DNA from: Streptomyces sp. NRRL B-1347
GTDB lineage: Bacteria; Actinomycetota; Actinomycetes; Streptomycetales; Streptomycetaceae
Length of the DNA: 60,399 bases
Direction of reading: 5' to 3'
Assembly (NCBI RefSeq): GCF_000720325.1
Contig: NZ_JOJM01000048.1
Span: forward strand, 1-60,399
Shown here: one piece after another, positions 1-11,854 of the stretch
How the letters are laid out: each line of letters opens with the position of its first letter
Position numbering within the stretch: the first letter of the stretch is position 1
Notes under the pieces: generated by a model
The model's input: the letters and a program-made list of their open reading frames with translations, nothing else
Told to the model about the DNA's origin: nothing
Databases searched by the model: none
Position numbers and translations under genes: made by a program

Positions 1-714
1 GGGCGGGGCGGTCGGGGCGGGGGGTGCGTCGGGGAGGCGGGCGGAGGCAGGGGGGGGGGGCGGGGCGTCCTGGGCGTCCGGCCCGGGGGGTGCCGCGGGC
101 CCGGCGGCGGGGCGGTCCGGCGCGGCGGCGGGCGCGTCGTCGGTCTCGGCCGCGCTGGAGTCGGCACCGGCGTCCGGCTCCGCCGCGTCCGCTTCCGCCG
201 TGTCCGCTTCCGCCGTGTCCGCTTCCGCCGTGTCCGCTTCCGCCGTGTCCGCTCCCGCCTCAGCTGCTTCTGCCGTGTCCGCCTTCGCGGCCGCGGAGCG
301 CGCGACCCGGTCGAAGGGCGCGAGCAGGTCCGCGACCGCGGCCTCGTGCTCGGCCGCGGCCGGGGCGTCGGGCCCGGTCGCGGGTTCGTCGGCGGCGTCC
401 GGGGCCGGGCGGGGGCCGCTGAGCACCCAGTCGCGGTCCACGGGCGGCCGTACGTCGGGAAAGCGCGCGCTCGCGGGCGGCGGGGGCGGCTCGGCCGGGC
501 CGGACGTGGTGGAAGCCTTGGGCGACTTGGACGCCTTGGGCCCGGCGGCCGCCTTGGAGCCGATGGACGGCGCGGACGGCGTAGGCGTCTTGGACGGCGG
601 GTCCGGGGCGGCGGGCCCGCCGGGAGCGTCCGGGGTGCCGTCGGCCTGGGCGGGCAGCCGTGGCGGAGTGCCGGGACGTGGGGGGACGGGGGGCCGTCGC
701 GCCTCCGTGCTCAT
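1..714 (-). CDS. Ala/Pro-rich protein of unknown function, 3' end outside the window
   Basis: An open frame runs leftward from an ATG at 714 with no stop before the window edge, giving 238 residues of an N-terminal part. It opens with MSTEARRPPVPPRPGTPP, is very rich in Pro, Ala, Asp and Glu, and contains the fragment FPDVRPPVDRDWVLSGPRP, which looks less disordered. A run of four ADTAE repeats follows (see 191-250). No signal peptide or membrane segment is visible in this part. I do not recognise the family. A long disordered head on a membrane or secreted protein is one possibility. The start is uncertain because only a weak G-run precedes the ATG. Confidence 0.5.
   Translation of the reverse strand, partial: MSTEARRPPVPPRPGTPPRLPAQADGTPDAPGGPAAPDPPSKTPTPSAPSIGSKAAAGPKASKSPKASTTSGPAEPPPPPASARFPDVRPPVDRDWVLSGPRPAPDAADEPATGPDAPAAAEHEAAVADLLAPFDRVARSAAAKADTAEAAEAGADTAEADTAEADTAEADTAEADAAEPDAGADSSAAETDDAPAAAPDRPAAGPAAPPGPDAQDAPPPPPASARLPDAPPAPTAPP
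191..250 (-). repeat. Four perfect 15-bp tandem repeats coding ADTAE
   Basis: The unit GCTTCCGCCGTGTCC occurs at 191, 206, 221 and 236 without a mismatch. Because 15 bp is five codons, copy number can change without breaking the frame. Flanking sequence contains degenerate further copies. Confidence 0.85.
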
Positions 715-829
715 GCACCCCCCGTTCCGTCGCGTCGCGCGCTCCCTGCGTGCGCGTCACTTTACGGGTTGACATGAGCCCCACGGGAACCGAGTCCGAG
801 CCACCGGGCGATCTGCCCGGAACGTCCCC

Positions 830-843
830 CTACCCTCGGGTAG
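830..843. promoter_or_regulatory. Short dyad upstream of the PLP enzyme gene
   Basis: CTACCCTCGGGTAG is a perfect 6-2-6 inverted repeat ending 22 bp before the ATG at 866. A TTGACA hexamer lies at 769-774. This could be an operator or part of a promoter; the assignment is only positional. Confidence 0.3.
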
Positions 844-865
844 CGGTGTCTGGCAGGCTGCGCCC

Positions 866-2092
866 ATGACAGGCGGAGCCGCTGACTTCACCCGGGACAG
901 GGCCGCGGACCGGGCCCGTTACGACCGGGCCACCGCGCACCTCGACGCGCCGCTGGCGATCGTCGACCTGGCCGCGTTCGACGCCAACGCCGAGGACTTG
1001 GCGCGCCGGGCGGGCGGGAAGCCCGTCCGGGTCGCGAGCAAGTCCGTGCGGTGCCGGGCCCTGCTCGAACGGGTCCTCGCCCGCGACGGGTTCGCCGGGA
1101 TCATGTCGTTCACGCTCGCGGAGTCGCTGTGGCTCGCGCGCTCCGGCTTCGACGACGTGCTGCTCGCGTACCCGTCGGCGGACCGTACCGCCTTCGCCGA
1201 GCTCGCGGCCGACCCGAAGCTGGCGGCGGCCGTGACGGTGATGGTCGACGACCCGGCGCAGCTGCGGCTCGTCGAGGAGGCGCGCGGCGACGGGCGCGAA
1301 GAGGTGCGCGTGTGCCTGGAGTTGGACACGTCCCTGAAGCTGCTCGGCGGGCGGGTGCGGATCGGCGCGCGGCGCTCCCCGCTGCACGAGCCGACGCAGG
1401 TCGCCGCGCTCGCGCGGGCGATCGCGCGGCGGCCGGGCTTCCGCCTGGTCGGCGTGATGGCGTACGAGGGGCACGTCGCGGGCGTCGGGGACGCCGTCGC
1501 GGGGCACCCCGCCAAGTCCCGGGCGGTGCGGCTCATGCAGGCCGCCGCGCGCAGGGAGCTGGCCGTGCGGCGCGCGGAGACGATCCGGGCGGTGCGGGAC
1601 GCCGTGCCCGGTCTGGAGTTCGTGAACGGCGGCGGCACCGGCAGCGTGCAGCACACGGCGGCCGAGGGCGCGGTCACGGAGGTGGCGGCCGGATCGGGCC
1701 TGTTCGTGCCGCGCCTGTTCGACAACTACACGTCATTCAGCGGGCGCCCGGCGGCGCTCTTCGCCCAGCCGGTCGTGCGCAGGCCGGGCCGTGGCGTGGT
1801 GACGGTGCTCGGCGGCGGCTATCCGGCGTCGGGGGCGGCGGGCACGGACCGGTCGCCGGTGCCGTATCTGCCCCAGGGGCTGCGGTACGACGCCCAGGAG
1901 GGCGCGGGCGAGGTCCAGACGCCGCTGCTCGGGGCCGCCGCGGACGATCTGCGCATCGGCGACAAGGTGTGGTTCCGGCACGCCAAGGCCGGTGAGCTGT
2001 GCGAGCGGTTCGCGGAGCTGCACCTGGTCGTGGGCGACCGGGTGACGGAGACCGTGCCGACGTACCGGGGCGAGGGCCACACGTTCCTGTGA
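866..2092 (+). CDS. Fold-III PLP enzyme: amino acid deaminase/aldolase (D-threonine aldolase / D-serine dehydratase-like)
   Basis: The 408-residue protein has an alanine-racemase-type N-terminal barrel. The motif VRVASKSVR near residue 55 supplies the PLP lysine, and VNGGGTGS is a likely phosphate-binding loop. The C-terminal motif HAKAGELCERF resembles the His/Cys metal site of D-serine dehydratase-like enzymes. This domain order is that of the D-threonine aldolase and D-serine dehydratase group, which cleave or deaminate D-beta-hydroxy amino acids. The exact substrate cannot be read from the sequence. The gene stands alone on this strand and is convergent with the DUF2510 gene 51 bp away. 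The ATG at 866 has a weak GGCAGG ribosome site. Confidence 0.8.
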   Translation: MTGGAADFTRDRAADRARYDRATAHLDAPLAIVDLAAFDANAEDLARRAGGKPVRVASKSVRCRALLERVLARDGFAGIMSFTLAESLWLARSGFDDVLLAYPSADRTAFAELAADPKLAAAVTVMVDDPAQLRLVEEARGDGREEVRVCLELDTSLKLLGGRVRIGARRSPLHEPTQVAALARAIARRPGFRLVGVMAYEGHVAGVGDAVAGHPAKSRAVRLMQAAARRELAVRRAETIRAVRDAVPGLEFVNGGGTGSVQHTAAEGAVTEVAAGSGLFVPRLFDNYTSFSGRPAALFAQPVVRRPGRGVVTVLGGGYPASGAAGTDRSPVPYLPQGLRYDAQEGAGEVQTPLLGAAADDLRIGDKVWFRHAKAGELCERFAELHLVVGDRVTETVPTYRGEGHTFL

Positions 2093-2143
2093 GGCCGTGA
2101 GGCCTGGGGCCGTGCGGGCCTTGGGCCCTGTGACGGCCCGGGG

Positions 2144-3085
2144 CTACGGCGTCGGGCCCACGCTGCTGCCCACTCCCCCGCCCGTGCCGCTGTCCCCGAT
2201 GGGCCTGATCCCGTCGACGACCTCGTCGATGTCGGACAGCGGGGGCGCGCCGTCCGCCGCGTCGATGCTGATGCGGACGACGACCATGGCCTCGGAGCCG
2301 CTGCTGGAGGGGAACGACACGGACTGCACGTACCCGCCTGGGCCCTTCTCGGTGTGGACGCGCCACCGTACGAAGTAGCCGCCGCGGCCCGCGACCGCGA
2401 CGGTGCCGCTCTTCACCTGGGTGTGCCGCGCGATGCCGCCGAACGGCTCGCGGTCGAGCGCGTCGTGGTCGTACGCGGCGTCGGCGGCGTCCTTGATGTC
2501 GCGCCTGGCGAGCTTCTCCGGCGAGCGCTCGTCGGTGCCGGTCACCGTCCGCGTGGTGATGGTGCCGTGGCGGCAGAAGCCGGGGTCGCCGGGGCACTCG
2601 TAGGTGTTCGGGGTCTGGAGGGTCAGTTCGTCGCCGACGGTGTGTTCGGCCTTCTCCCAGCCGTCGGGCACGGGCAGCGTGATGCCGTTGAGCTCGTCGG
2701 TGAGGGTGTCCGGATCGTCCGTGGGGGACGCGGACGCGGTCGGCGACGCGGACGCGGTCGTCGGCTCGGCCGGCTCCGGCGCGGTGGGCGCGGGCCCGGC
2801 CGTGGGGTCGCCGTCGTCGTCCTGGAGGACCAGGAAGCCGGTGACGATCGACGCGACGAGGACGGCCCCGGCCGCGCCGAGCGCGACGGCCCTGGCGCGG
2901 CGCCCGCCGGTGCGCGCGGGCAGCGGCTGCACCGCCGTGGCGCCGAGCCCCGGCCGCGCCTGAGCCAGGTGGACCGTGGCGTCCGGCGTGCGCCGGTGCT
3001 CGGTCCACGCGGACCCGTCCCACCAGCGCTCGACGGCGGGGTGGGACGGGTCCGGGTACCAGCCGGGCGGGGGCGACATGCTCAT
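2144..3085 (-). CDS. DUF2510 domain single-pass membrane protein
   Basis: The 313-residue protein starts with a DUF2510 module (PPGWYPDPSHPAVERWWDG), a short Trp-rich domain common at the N terminus of actinobacterial membrane proteins. One transmembrane segment lies at about residues 66-88. A Pro/Ser/Thr/Ala linker follows, then an extracytoplasmic domain of about 180 residues with a Cys pair (YECPGDPGFC) that could form a disulfide. The outer domain is not one I recognise; it might sense or bind something at the envelope. It shares its strand with the HAD genes upstream, after a 77-bp gap. Confidence 0.75.
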   Translation of the reverse strand: MSMSPPPGWYPDPSHPAVERWWDGSAWTEHRRTPDATVHLAQARPGLGATAVQPLPARTGGRRARAVALGAAGAVLVASIVTGFLVLQDDDGDPTAGPAPTAPEPAEPTTASASPTASASPTDDPDTLTDELNGITLPVPDGWEKAEHTVGDELTLQTPNTYECPGDPGFCRHGTITTRTVTGTDERSPEKLARRDIKDAADAAYDHDALDREPFGGIARHTQVKSGTVAVAGRGGYFVRWRVHTEKGPGGYVQSVSFPSSSGSEAMVVVRISIDAADGAPPLSDIDEVVDGIRPIGDSGTGGGVGSSVGPTP

Positions 3086-3162
3086 CCCGGCACTCTAGGA
3101 CGTGGCGCGCCGACCGGTACAACCAGCGGGGTCGGCGGGCCGGCGTCCGCGGGCGGAGCGGA

Positions 3163-4461
<1,299 letters not shown>

Positions 4462-4484
4462 GTGCGTGGACGGTACAGCAGTCC

Positions 4485-5795
<1,311 letters not shown>

Positions 5796-5812
5796 GGTGC
5801 CTGTCTACGCAG

Positions 5813-5844
5813 GTCAGCCGGGCGCCTCACGACGCCCGGCTGAC
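5813..5844 (-). terminator. Hairpin after the ethanolamine operon
   Basis: GTCAGCCGGGCG and CGCCCGGCTGAC form a perfect 12-bp stem with an 8-nt loop, 22 bp beyond the SDR stop codon. It separates this operon from the HAD genes on the same strand. Confidence 0.7.
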
Positions 5845-5866
5845 GGGTGGGTGGCCTCTGGGTGAA

Positions 5867-6649
5867 CTACTGGGGCGTGACGTACGCCCCGGAGATTCCG
5901 CCGTCGACGAGGAAGTCCGTGGCGTTCACGAACGCGGAGTCGTCGCTGGCGAGGAAGGCGACCGCGGCGGCGATCTCCTCGGCCTCGGCGAAGCGGCCCA
6001 CCGGGATGTGCACGAGGCGGCGCGCGGCCCGCTCGGGGTCCTTGGCGAACAGCTCCTGGAGCAGCGGGGTGTTCACCGGGCCCGGGCACAGCGCGTTCAC
6101 GCGGATGCCCTCGCGGGCGAACTGCACGCCCAGCTCGCGGGACATCGCGAGCACGCCACCCTTGGACGCGGTGTACGAGATCTGCGAGGTCGCGGCGCCC
6201 ATGCGGGCCACGAAGGAGGCGGTGTTGATGATGGAGCCCCGGCCCTGGCGCCGCATGTAGGGGATGGCGGCCTTGCAGCACAGGTACACGGAGGTGAGGT
6301 TGACCTCCTGGACGCGCTTCCAGGCCTCCAGGCCGGTGTCCAGGATGGAGTCGTCGTCGGGCGGCGAGATGCCCGCGTTGTTGAAGGCGATGTCGACGGA
6401 GCCGTAGGTGTCGAACGCCGTCTTGAACAGCGCCTCGACCTGGTCGGCGTCGGTGACGTCGACCTTCACGTACGTCCCGCCGACCTCCTCGGCGGCCTTC
6501 TTGCCCGCGGTGTCGTCGATGTCGCCGCACACCACGTCGGCGCCCTCGGAGGCGAGGCGGCGAGCGGTGGCGAGGCCGATGCCGCTGCCGGCGCCGGTGA
6601 TGACGGCGGTACGTCCGACGAGGCGGCGGCAGACAATCTCTTCGGTCAC
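5867..6649 (-). CDS. Short-chain dehydrogenase/reductase
   Basis: The 260-residue classical SDR shows the nucleotide motif TGAGSGIG, the NNAG motif, and the catalytic Ser (INTAS) with YTASK. The acidic residue in CGDIDD after strand 2 suggests NAD(H) preference. The GTG start at 6649 overlaps the stop of the aldehyde dehydrogenase gene by 4 bp (GTGA), so the two are translationally coupled. As third gene of the glnA4 operon it probably acts on a carbonyl or hydroxyl intermediate made from gamma-glutamyl-ethanolamide, but its step is not known from sequence. Confidence 0.85.
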   Translation of the reverse strand: MTEEIVCRRLVGRTAVITGAGSGIGLATARRLASEGADVVCGDIDDTAGKKAAEEVGGTYVKVDVTDADQVEALFKTAFDTYGSVDIAFNNAGISPPDDDSILDTGLEAWKRVQEVNLTSVYLCCKAAIPYMRRQGRGSIINTASFVARMGAATSQISYTASKGGVLAMSRELGVQFAREGIRVNALCPGPVNTPLLQELFAKDPERAARRLVHIPVGRFAEAEEIAAAVAFLASDDSAFVNATDFLVDGGISGAYVTPQ

Positions 6650-8046
6650 TGGGCGGGCCCTTCCGTGCTGATGAAGACGTTCTTGGTTTCGGTGAAGGCG
6701 GCGAGCGCGTCCGGGCCGAGCTCGCGCCCGAGTCCGGACTGGCCGTAGCCGCCGAAGGGGGTCCAATAGCGCACGCTGGAGTGCGAGTTGACGGACAGGT
6801 TCCCGGCCCGCACGGCCTGGGACACGCGCAGCGCCCGGCCCACGTCCCGGGTCCAGATCGAGCCGGACAGGCCGTACTCGGTGGCGTTGGCGAGGCGGAT
6901 GGCCTCGGCCTCGTCCTCGAAGGGCAGCACGACGGCGACCGGCCCGAAGACCTCCTCGACGGCGACCGGCGAGGTCGGCCCGGCGTCGGTGAGGACGGTC
7001 GGCGGGAACCAGAAGCCGGGCCCTTCGGGGGCGCTGCCGCGGATGCCCGCGCCCGCGGGGACGTAGGACCGCACCCGGTCCAGCTGGGCCCGGGAGATCA
7101 GCGGGCCCATCTGGGTCTTCTCGTCGGCCGGGTCGCCGACGACGTACGACTCGACCAGGGGCGTCAGGAGCTCGACGAAGCGGTCGTACACGGGGCGCTG
7201 CACGAGGATGCGGGTGCGGGCGCAGCAGTCCTGGCCGGAGTTGTCGAGGAAGGAGCCGGGCGCGGCGAGGGCGGCGGCCTCCACGTCGGCGTCGGCGAAG
7301 ACGATGTTCGGGCTCTTGCCGCCGAGTTCGAGGGTCACGCGCTTCACGCGGTCCGCGCACCTGGCCATGATCTGCTTGCCGACGCGGGTCGAGCCGGTGA
7401 ACACGATCTTGGCGACGTCGGGGTGCTCGACGAGCGCGTTCCCCGCGACGGCGCCCTCGCCGGGCAGGACCTGGAAGAGGCCCTCGGGCAGGCCCGCCTC
7501 CAGGGCGAGTTCGGCCAGGCGCAGGGCGGTCAGCGGGGTGGTCTCGGCGGGCTTGAGGACGACCGCGTTGCCCGCCGCGAGGGCCGGGGCGGTGCCCCAG
7601 GCGGCGATGGGCATCGGGAAGTTCCAGGGCGCGATGACGCCGATCACGCCGAGGGGTTCGAGGATCGTGACGTCGAGGCCGCCGGGGACGGGGATCTGGC
7701 GGCCGTTGAGGCGCTCGACCCCGCCCGCCGCGTAGTCGAACAGGTCCCGGGCGTTGCCCGCCTCCCAGCGGGCGTTGCCGATGACGTGCCCGGCCTCGCG
7801 CACCTCTAGCCGGGCGAGTTCTTCCACGTGGCCGTCGATGACGGCGGCGAAGCGGCGAAGGAGCCGGGCCCGGTCGGCCGGGGCGACGGCGGCCCACGCG
7901 GCCTGGGCGGTGACGGCACGGGCGACGGCCGCGTCGACGTCGGCGGGCGTCGCGGCGGGGACGGTCGCGACGACGTCCTCCGTCGCCGGGTTCAGCACCT
8001 GGAGAGACTGGAGTGACTGGAGTGTTTCGGGCAAGACGTGCCTCAC
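6646..8046 (-). CDS. Aldehyde dehydrogenase of the ethanolamine cluster
   Basis: The 466-residue NAD(P)-dependent aldehyde dehydrogenase has the cofactor-binding motif FTGSTRVGK, the general-base Glu in VTLELGGKSPN and the nucleophilic Cys in NSGQDCCART. The GTG start at 8046 overlaps the glnA4-type stop by 4 bp (GTGA), so the two genes are coupled. By analogy with gamma-glutamylated amine pathways, it probably oxidises the aldehyde formed from the glutamylated amino alcohol. The frame is open far upstream, but that part shadows the synthetase gene. Confidence 0.88.
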   Translation of the reverse strand: MRHVLPETLQSLQSLQVLNPATEDVVATVPAATPADVDAAVARAVTAQAAWAAVAPADRARLLRRFAAVIDGHVEELARLEVREAGHVIGNARWEAGNARDLFDYAAGGVERLNGRQIPVPGGLDVTILEPLGVIGVIAPWNFPMPIAAWGTAPALAAGNAVVLKPAETTPLTALRLAELALEAGLPEGLFQVLPGEGAVAGNALVEHPDVAKIVFTGSTRVGKQIMARCADRVKRVTLELGGKSPNIVFADADVEAAALAAPGSFLDNSGQDCCARTRILVQRPVYDRFVELLTPLVESYVVGDPADEKTQMGPLISRAQLDRVRSYVPAGAGIRGSAPEGPGFWFPPTVLTDAGPTSPVAVEEVFGPVAVVLPFEDEAEAIRLANATEYGLSGSIWTRDVGRALRVSQAVRAGNLSVNSHSSVRYWTPFGGYGQSGLGRELGPDALAAFTETKNVFISTEGPAQ

Positions 8047-9407
8047 ATGCGTTCGAAGGAGCGGCGCAGCTCCCAGTCGGTCACCGCGGAGTCGAAGGCG
8101 TCCAGCTCGACCCGCGCCATGTTGCGGTAGTGCGCGACGACCTCGTCGCCGAAGGCGGCCTTGGCGACGGGGCTGTTCTCCCACAGCTCGGCGGCCTCGC
8201 GCAGCGTCGTCGGAACGTGTTCGTAGTCGGCCGTGTAGGCGTTGCCCGCGCACGCGTCGGGCAGCTCCAGCTGCTGCTCGATGCCGTACAGGCCCGCCGC
8301 GACCAGACCGGCGACGGCCAGGTGCGGGTTGACGTCCCCGCCGGGGAGGCGGTTCTCGAAGCGCAGCGAACGGCCGTGGCCGACGACCCGCAGCGAGCAG
8401 GTGCGGTTGTCGTAGCCCCAGGCGGCCGCGGTCGGGGCGAAGGAGCCCGGCTGGAAGCGCTTGTACGAGTTGATGTTGGGCGCGTACAGGAGGCTGAAGT
8501 CGCGCAGCGCGACGAGCTGGCCCGCGAGGAAGTGGCGCATGACGGGCGACATGCCGCCGGGTCCGTCCCCGGCCATGGCGTTGTTGCCGTCGGCGTCCTG
8601 GAGCGAGAGGTGGATGTGACAGGAGTTGCCCTCGCGCTCGTTGTACTTCGCCATGAAGGTGATCGACACGCCTTCCTGCGCGGCGATCTCCTTGGTGCCG
8701 GTCTTGTACAGCGCGTGCTGGTCGCAGGTGACGAGGGCCTCGTCGTAGCGGAACACGATCTCGTGCTGACCCGGGTTGCACTCGCCCTTAGCGGACTCCA
8801 CCGTCAGGCCCGCGGCCGCCATCTCGTTGCGGATGCGGCGCAGGAGCGGCTCGATGCGCCCGGTGCCGAGGACGGAGTAGTCGATGTTGTACTGGTTCGC
8901 CGGGGTCAGGCCCCGGTAGCCCGCGTCCCAGGCCTGCTCGTAGGTGTCCTTGAAGACGATGAACTCCAGCTCCGTGCCGACGTGCGCGGTGTAGCCGTGC
9001 TCGGCGAGCCGATCCAGCTGGCGGCGCAGTATCTGGCGCGGGGCCGCGACGACGGGCGAGCCGTCGTTCCAGGCCAGGTCGGCGATGAGCAGCGCGGTGC
9101 CCTCGTGCCAGGGGACGCGGCGCAGCGTGGAGAGGTCGGGGCGCATGGCGAAGTCGCCGTAGCCCCGCTCCCAGGAGGACATCGCGTAGCCGTCGACGGT
9201 GTTCATCTCCGTGTCGACGGCCAGGAGGTAGTTGCAGCCCTCCGTGCCGTGCTCCAGGACCTCGTCCAGGAAGAACGGGGCGGCGAACCGCTTGCCCTGG
9301 AGCCGCCCTTGCATGTCGGGGAAGGCCAGGACGACAGTGTCGATCTCACCGCTCGCCACGAGGGCACGCAGCTCCTCGACGCCGAGCGGGGGTGTGCGGT
9401 CTGCCAC
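8043..9407 (-). CDS. glnA4: Glutamine synthetase-like gamma-glutamyl-ethanolamide synthetase (GlnA4 type)
   Basis: The 454-residue protein belongs to the GSI-like superfamily, with VGTELEFIVF, NPGQHEIVF (metal ligands), NSCHIHLSL and the C-terminal RFENRLPGGDVNPH in the usual order. In S. coelicolor the GlnA4 protein encoded in this same setting is known to join glutamate to ethanolamine using ATP instead of making glutamine. The neighbours here (ethanolamine-type permease, aldehyde dehydrogenase, C26 hydrolase, FadR regulator) agree. GTG start at 9407 with GGAGG 8 nt upstream. It is first gene of a coupled three-gene operon divergent from the regulator. The substrate assignment rests on synteny and cluster logic. 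Confidence 0.85.
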   Translation of the reverse strand: MADRTPPLGVEELRALVASGEIDTVVLAFPDMQGRLQGKRFAAPFFLDEVLEHGTEGCNYLLAVDTEMNTVDGYAMSSWERGYGDFAMRPDLSTLRRVPWHEGTALLIADLAWNDGSPVVAAPRQILRRQLDRLAEHGYTAHVGTELEFIVFKDTYEQAWDAGYRGLTPANQYNIDYSVLGTGRIEPLLRRIRNEMAAAGLTVESAKGECNPGQHEIVFRYDEALVTCDQHALYKTGTKEIAAQEGVSITFMAKYNEREGNSCHIHLSLQDADGNNAMAGDGPGGMSPVMRHFLAGQLVALRDFSLLYAPNINSYKRFQPGSFAPTAAAWGYDNRTCSLRVVGHGRSLRFENRLPGGDVNPHLAVAGLVAAGLYGIEQQLELPDACAGNAYTADYEHVPTTLREAAELWENSPVAKAAFGDEVVAHYRNMARVELDAFDSAVTDWELRRSFERM

Positions 9408-9485
9408 GGGAAAAGCCTCCTTGGGTCAGCCGAGTGGCCATAAGGTATGGGCAAGAACCATTGCTTGGGAAGGGGGTACGGGCAG
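9408..9485. promoter_or_regulatory. Divergent control region between glnA4 and its regulator
   Basis: This 78-bp region should hold both promoters. It contains AAGGTATG at 9442-9449, the same octamer found twice before the permease gene. It also contains ATGG-N7-CCAT (9447-9461), an inverted repeat of the kind bound by FadR/GntR dimers. An AAGGGGG ribosome site at about 9469-9475 serves the ATG at 9486. Confidence 0.5.
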
Positions 9486-10211
9486 ATGTCCCACGCGCGG
9501 GGCGAGGATCGCCTCAATCAGGTGCTGCGACCGGTCCGGGCGGGCAACGGCTTCGAGGAGGCCCTGGAGCAGATCCTCCAGGTGGTCCGCCTCGGCCTGG
9601 TGCCCGGCGGCGAACGGCTCCCGGCGGAGCGGGAGTTGGCCGATCTGCTCGGCATCAGCCGGGTCACGCTGCGCGAGGTCCTGAAGGTGCTCCAGGACCA
9701 GGGCCTGGTGGAGTCGCGGCGCGGGCGCTACGGCGGCACGTTCGTGCGCCCGCGCGCCACGGCGCCCGGCGAGGCCGAGCTGCGCAGGCGGGTCGCCGAC
9801 GTCGACGTGGAGGACGCGCTGCGCTTCCGCGAGGTGCTCGAAGTGGGCGCGGCGGGCCTGTGCGCGACGCACGGCCTCACCGCCGGGCAGGCCGACCGGC
9901 TGCGCGAGGCCCTCGCCCGCACCCACGACGCGCCGCTCGCCGACTACCGCCGCCTGGACACCCTGCTGCACCTCACGCTCGCCGAGCTGTCCGGCTCCCC
10001 CACGCTCACCGCGCAGTACGCGGCGGTCCGCGCGACCGTCAACGACCTGCTCGACTGCATCCCGCTGCTCGTCCGCAACCTGGAGCACTCGCAGCGCCAG
10101 CACACCGCCCTCGTCGAGGCCGTGCTCGACGGCGACGCGGACGGGGCGCGGGAGATGATGCGGGAGCACTGCGCGGGGACGGCGGCGCTGCTGCGCGGAT
10201 TCCTGACCTGA
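9486..10211 (+). CDS. FadR/GntR-family transcriptional regulator of the ethanolamine cluster
   Basis: The 241-residue protein has an N-terminal winged HTH (LLGISRVTLREVLKVLQDQG followed by the wing RRGRYGGTFV) and an alpha-helical FCD ligand-binding domain. This makes it a FadR-subfamily GntR regulator. The ATG at 9486 is preferred over 9447 because a G-rich ribosome site sits directly upstream; the extra 13 residues of the longer form look non-coding. Its place between the divergent synthetase operon and the permease, with shared motifs in both control regions, suggests it represses both until an amine or glutamyl-amine is bound. Confidence 0.85.
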   Translation: MSHARGEDRLNQVLRPVRAGNGFEEALEQILQVVRLGLVPGGERLPAERELADLLGISRVTLREVLKVLQDQGLVESRRGRYGGTFVRPRATAPGEAELRRRVADVDVEDALRFREVLEVGAAGLCATHGLTAGQADRLREALARTHDAPLADYRRLDTLLHLTLAELSGSPTLTAQYAAVRATVNDLLDCIPLLVRNLEHSQRQHTALVEAVLDGDADGAREMMREHCAGTAALLRGFLT

Positions 10212-10307
10212 GGCGCGGGGCGGGCACCCCCCTCACGGGCCGGACGGGCTTGCGGGCCGGACGGTTAACCAGCACGTTACGCACGGGTCTTGATTTCTGT
10301 CCGCCCG

Positions 10308-10349
10308 CACCGCGAAGGTATGCCTCCACACCGCAAAGGTATGCCTTCA
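10308..10349 (+). promoter_or_regulatory. Two tandem 21-bp repeats, candidate operator for the permease operon
   Basis: Two abutting 21-bp copies (10308-10328 and 10329-10349) differ at only two positions. Each contains AAGGTATG; the second contains the full dyad AAGGTATGCCTT (AAGG-N4-CCTT) at 10336-10347. A 21-bp period puts the copies on the same DNA face, as for cooperative binding. A TTGATT hexamer at 10290-10295 suggests that the repeats overlie the -10 region. The same octamer lies before glnA4. Confidence 0.6.
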
Positions 10350-10379
10350 ATCCATTGAATGCCGCAGGGGGAGCCCCGC

Positions 10380-11831
<1,452 letters not shown>

Positions 11832-11854
11832 CGCGAAAGCAGAGGGAGTTCAAG

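Noticed and set aside
8013..9443. Long + strand frame opposite glnA4
   Set aside because: Antiparallel shadow of the synthetase gene, whose product is clearly recognisable.
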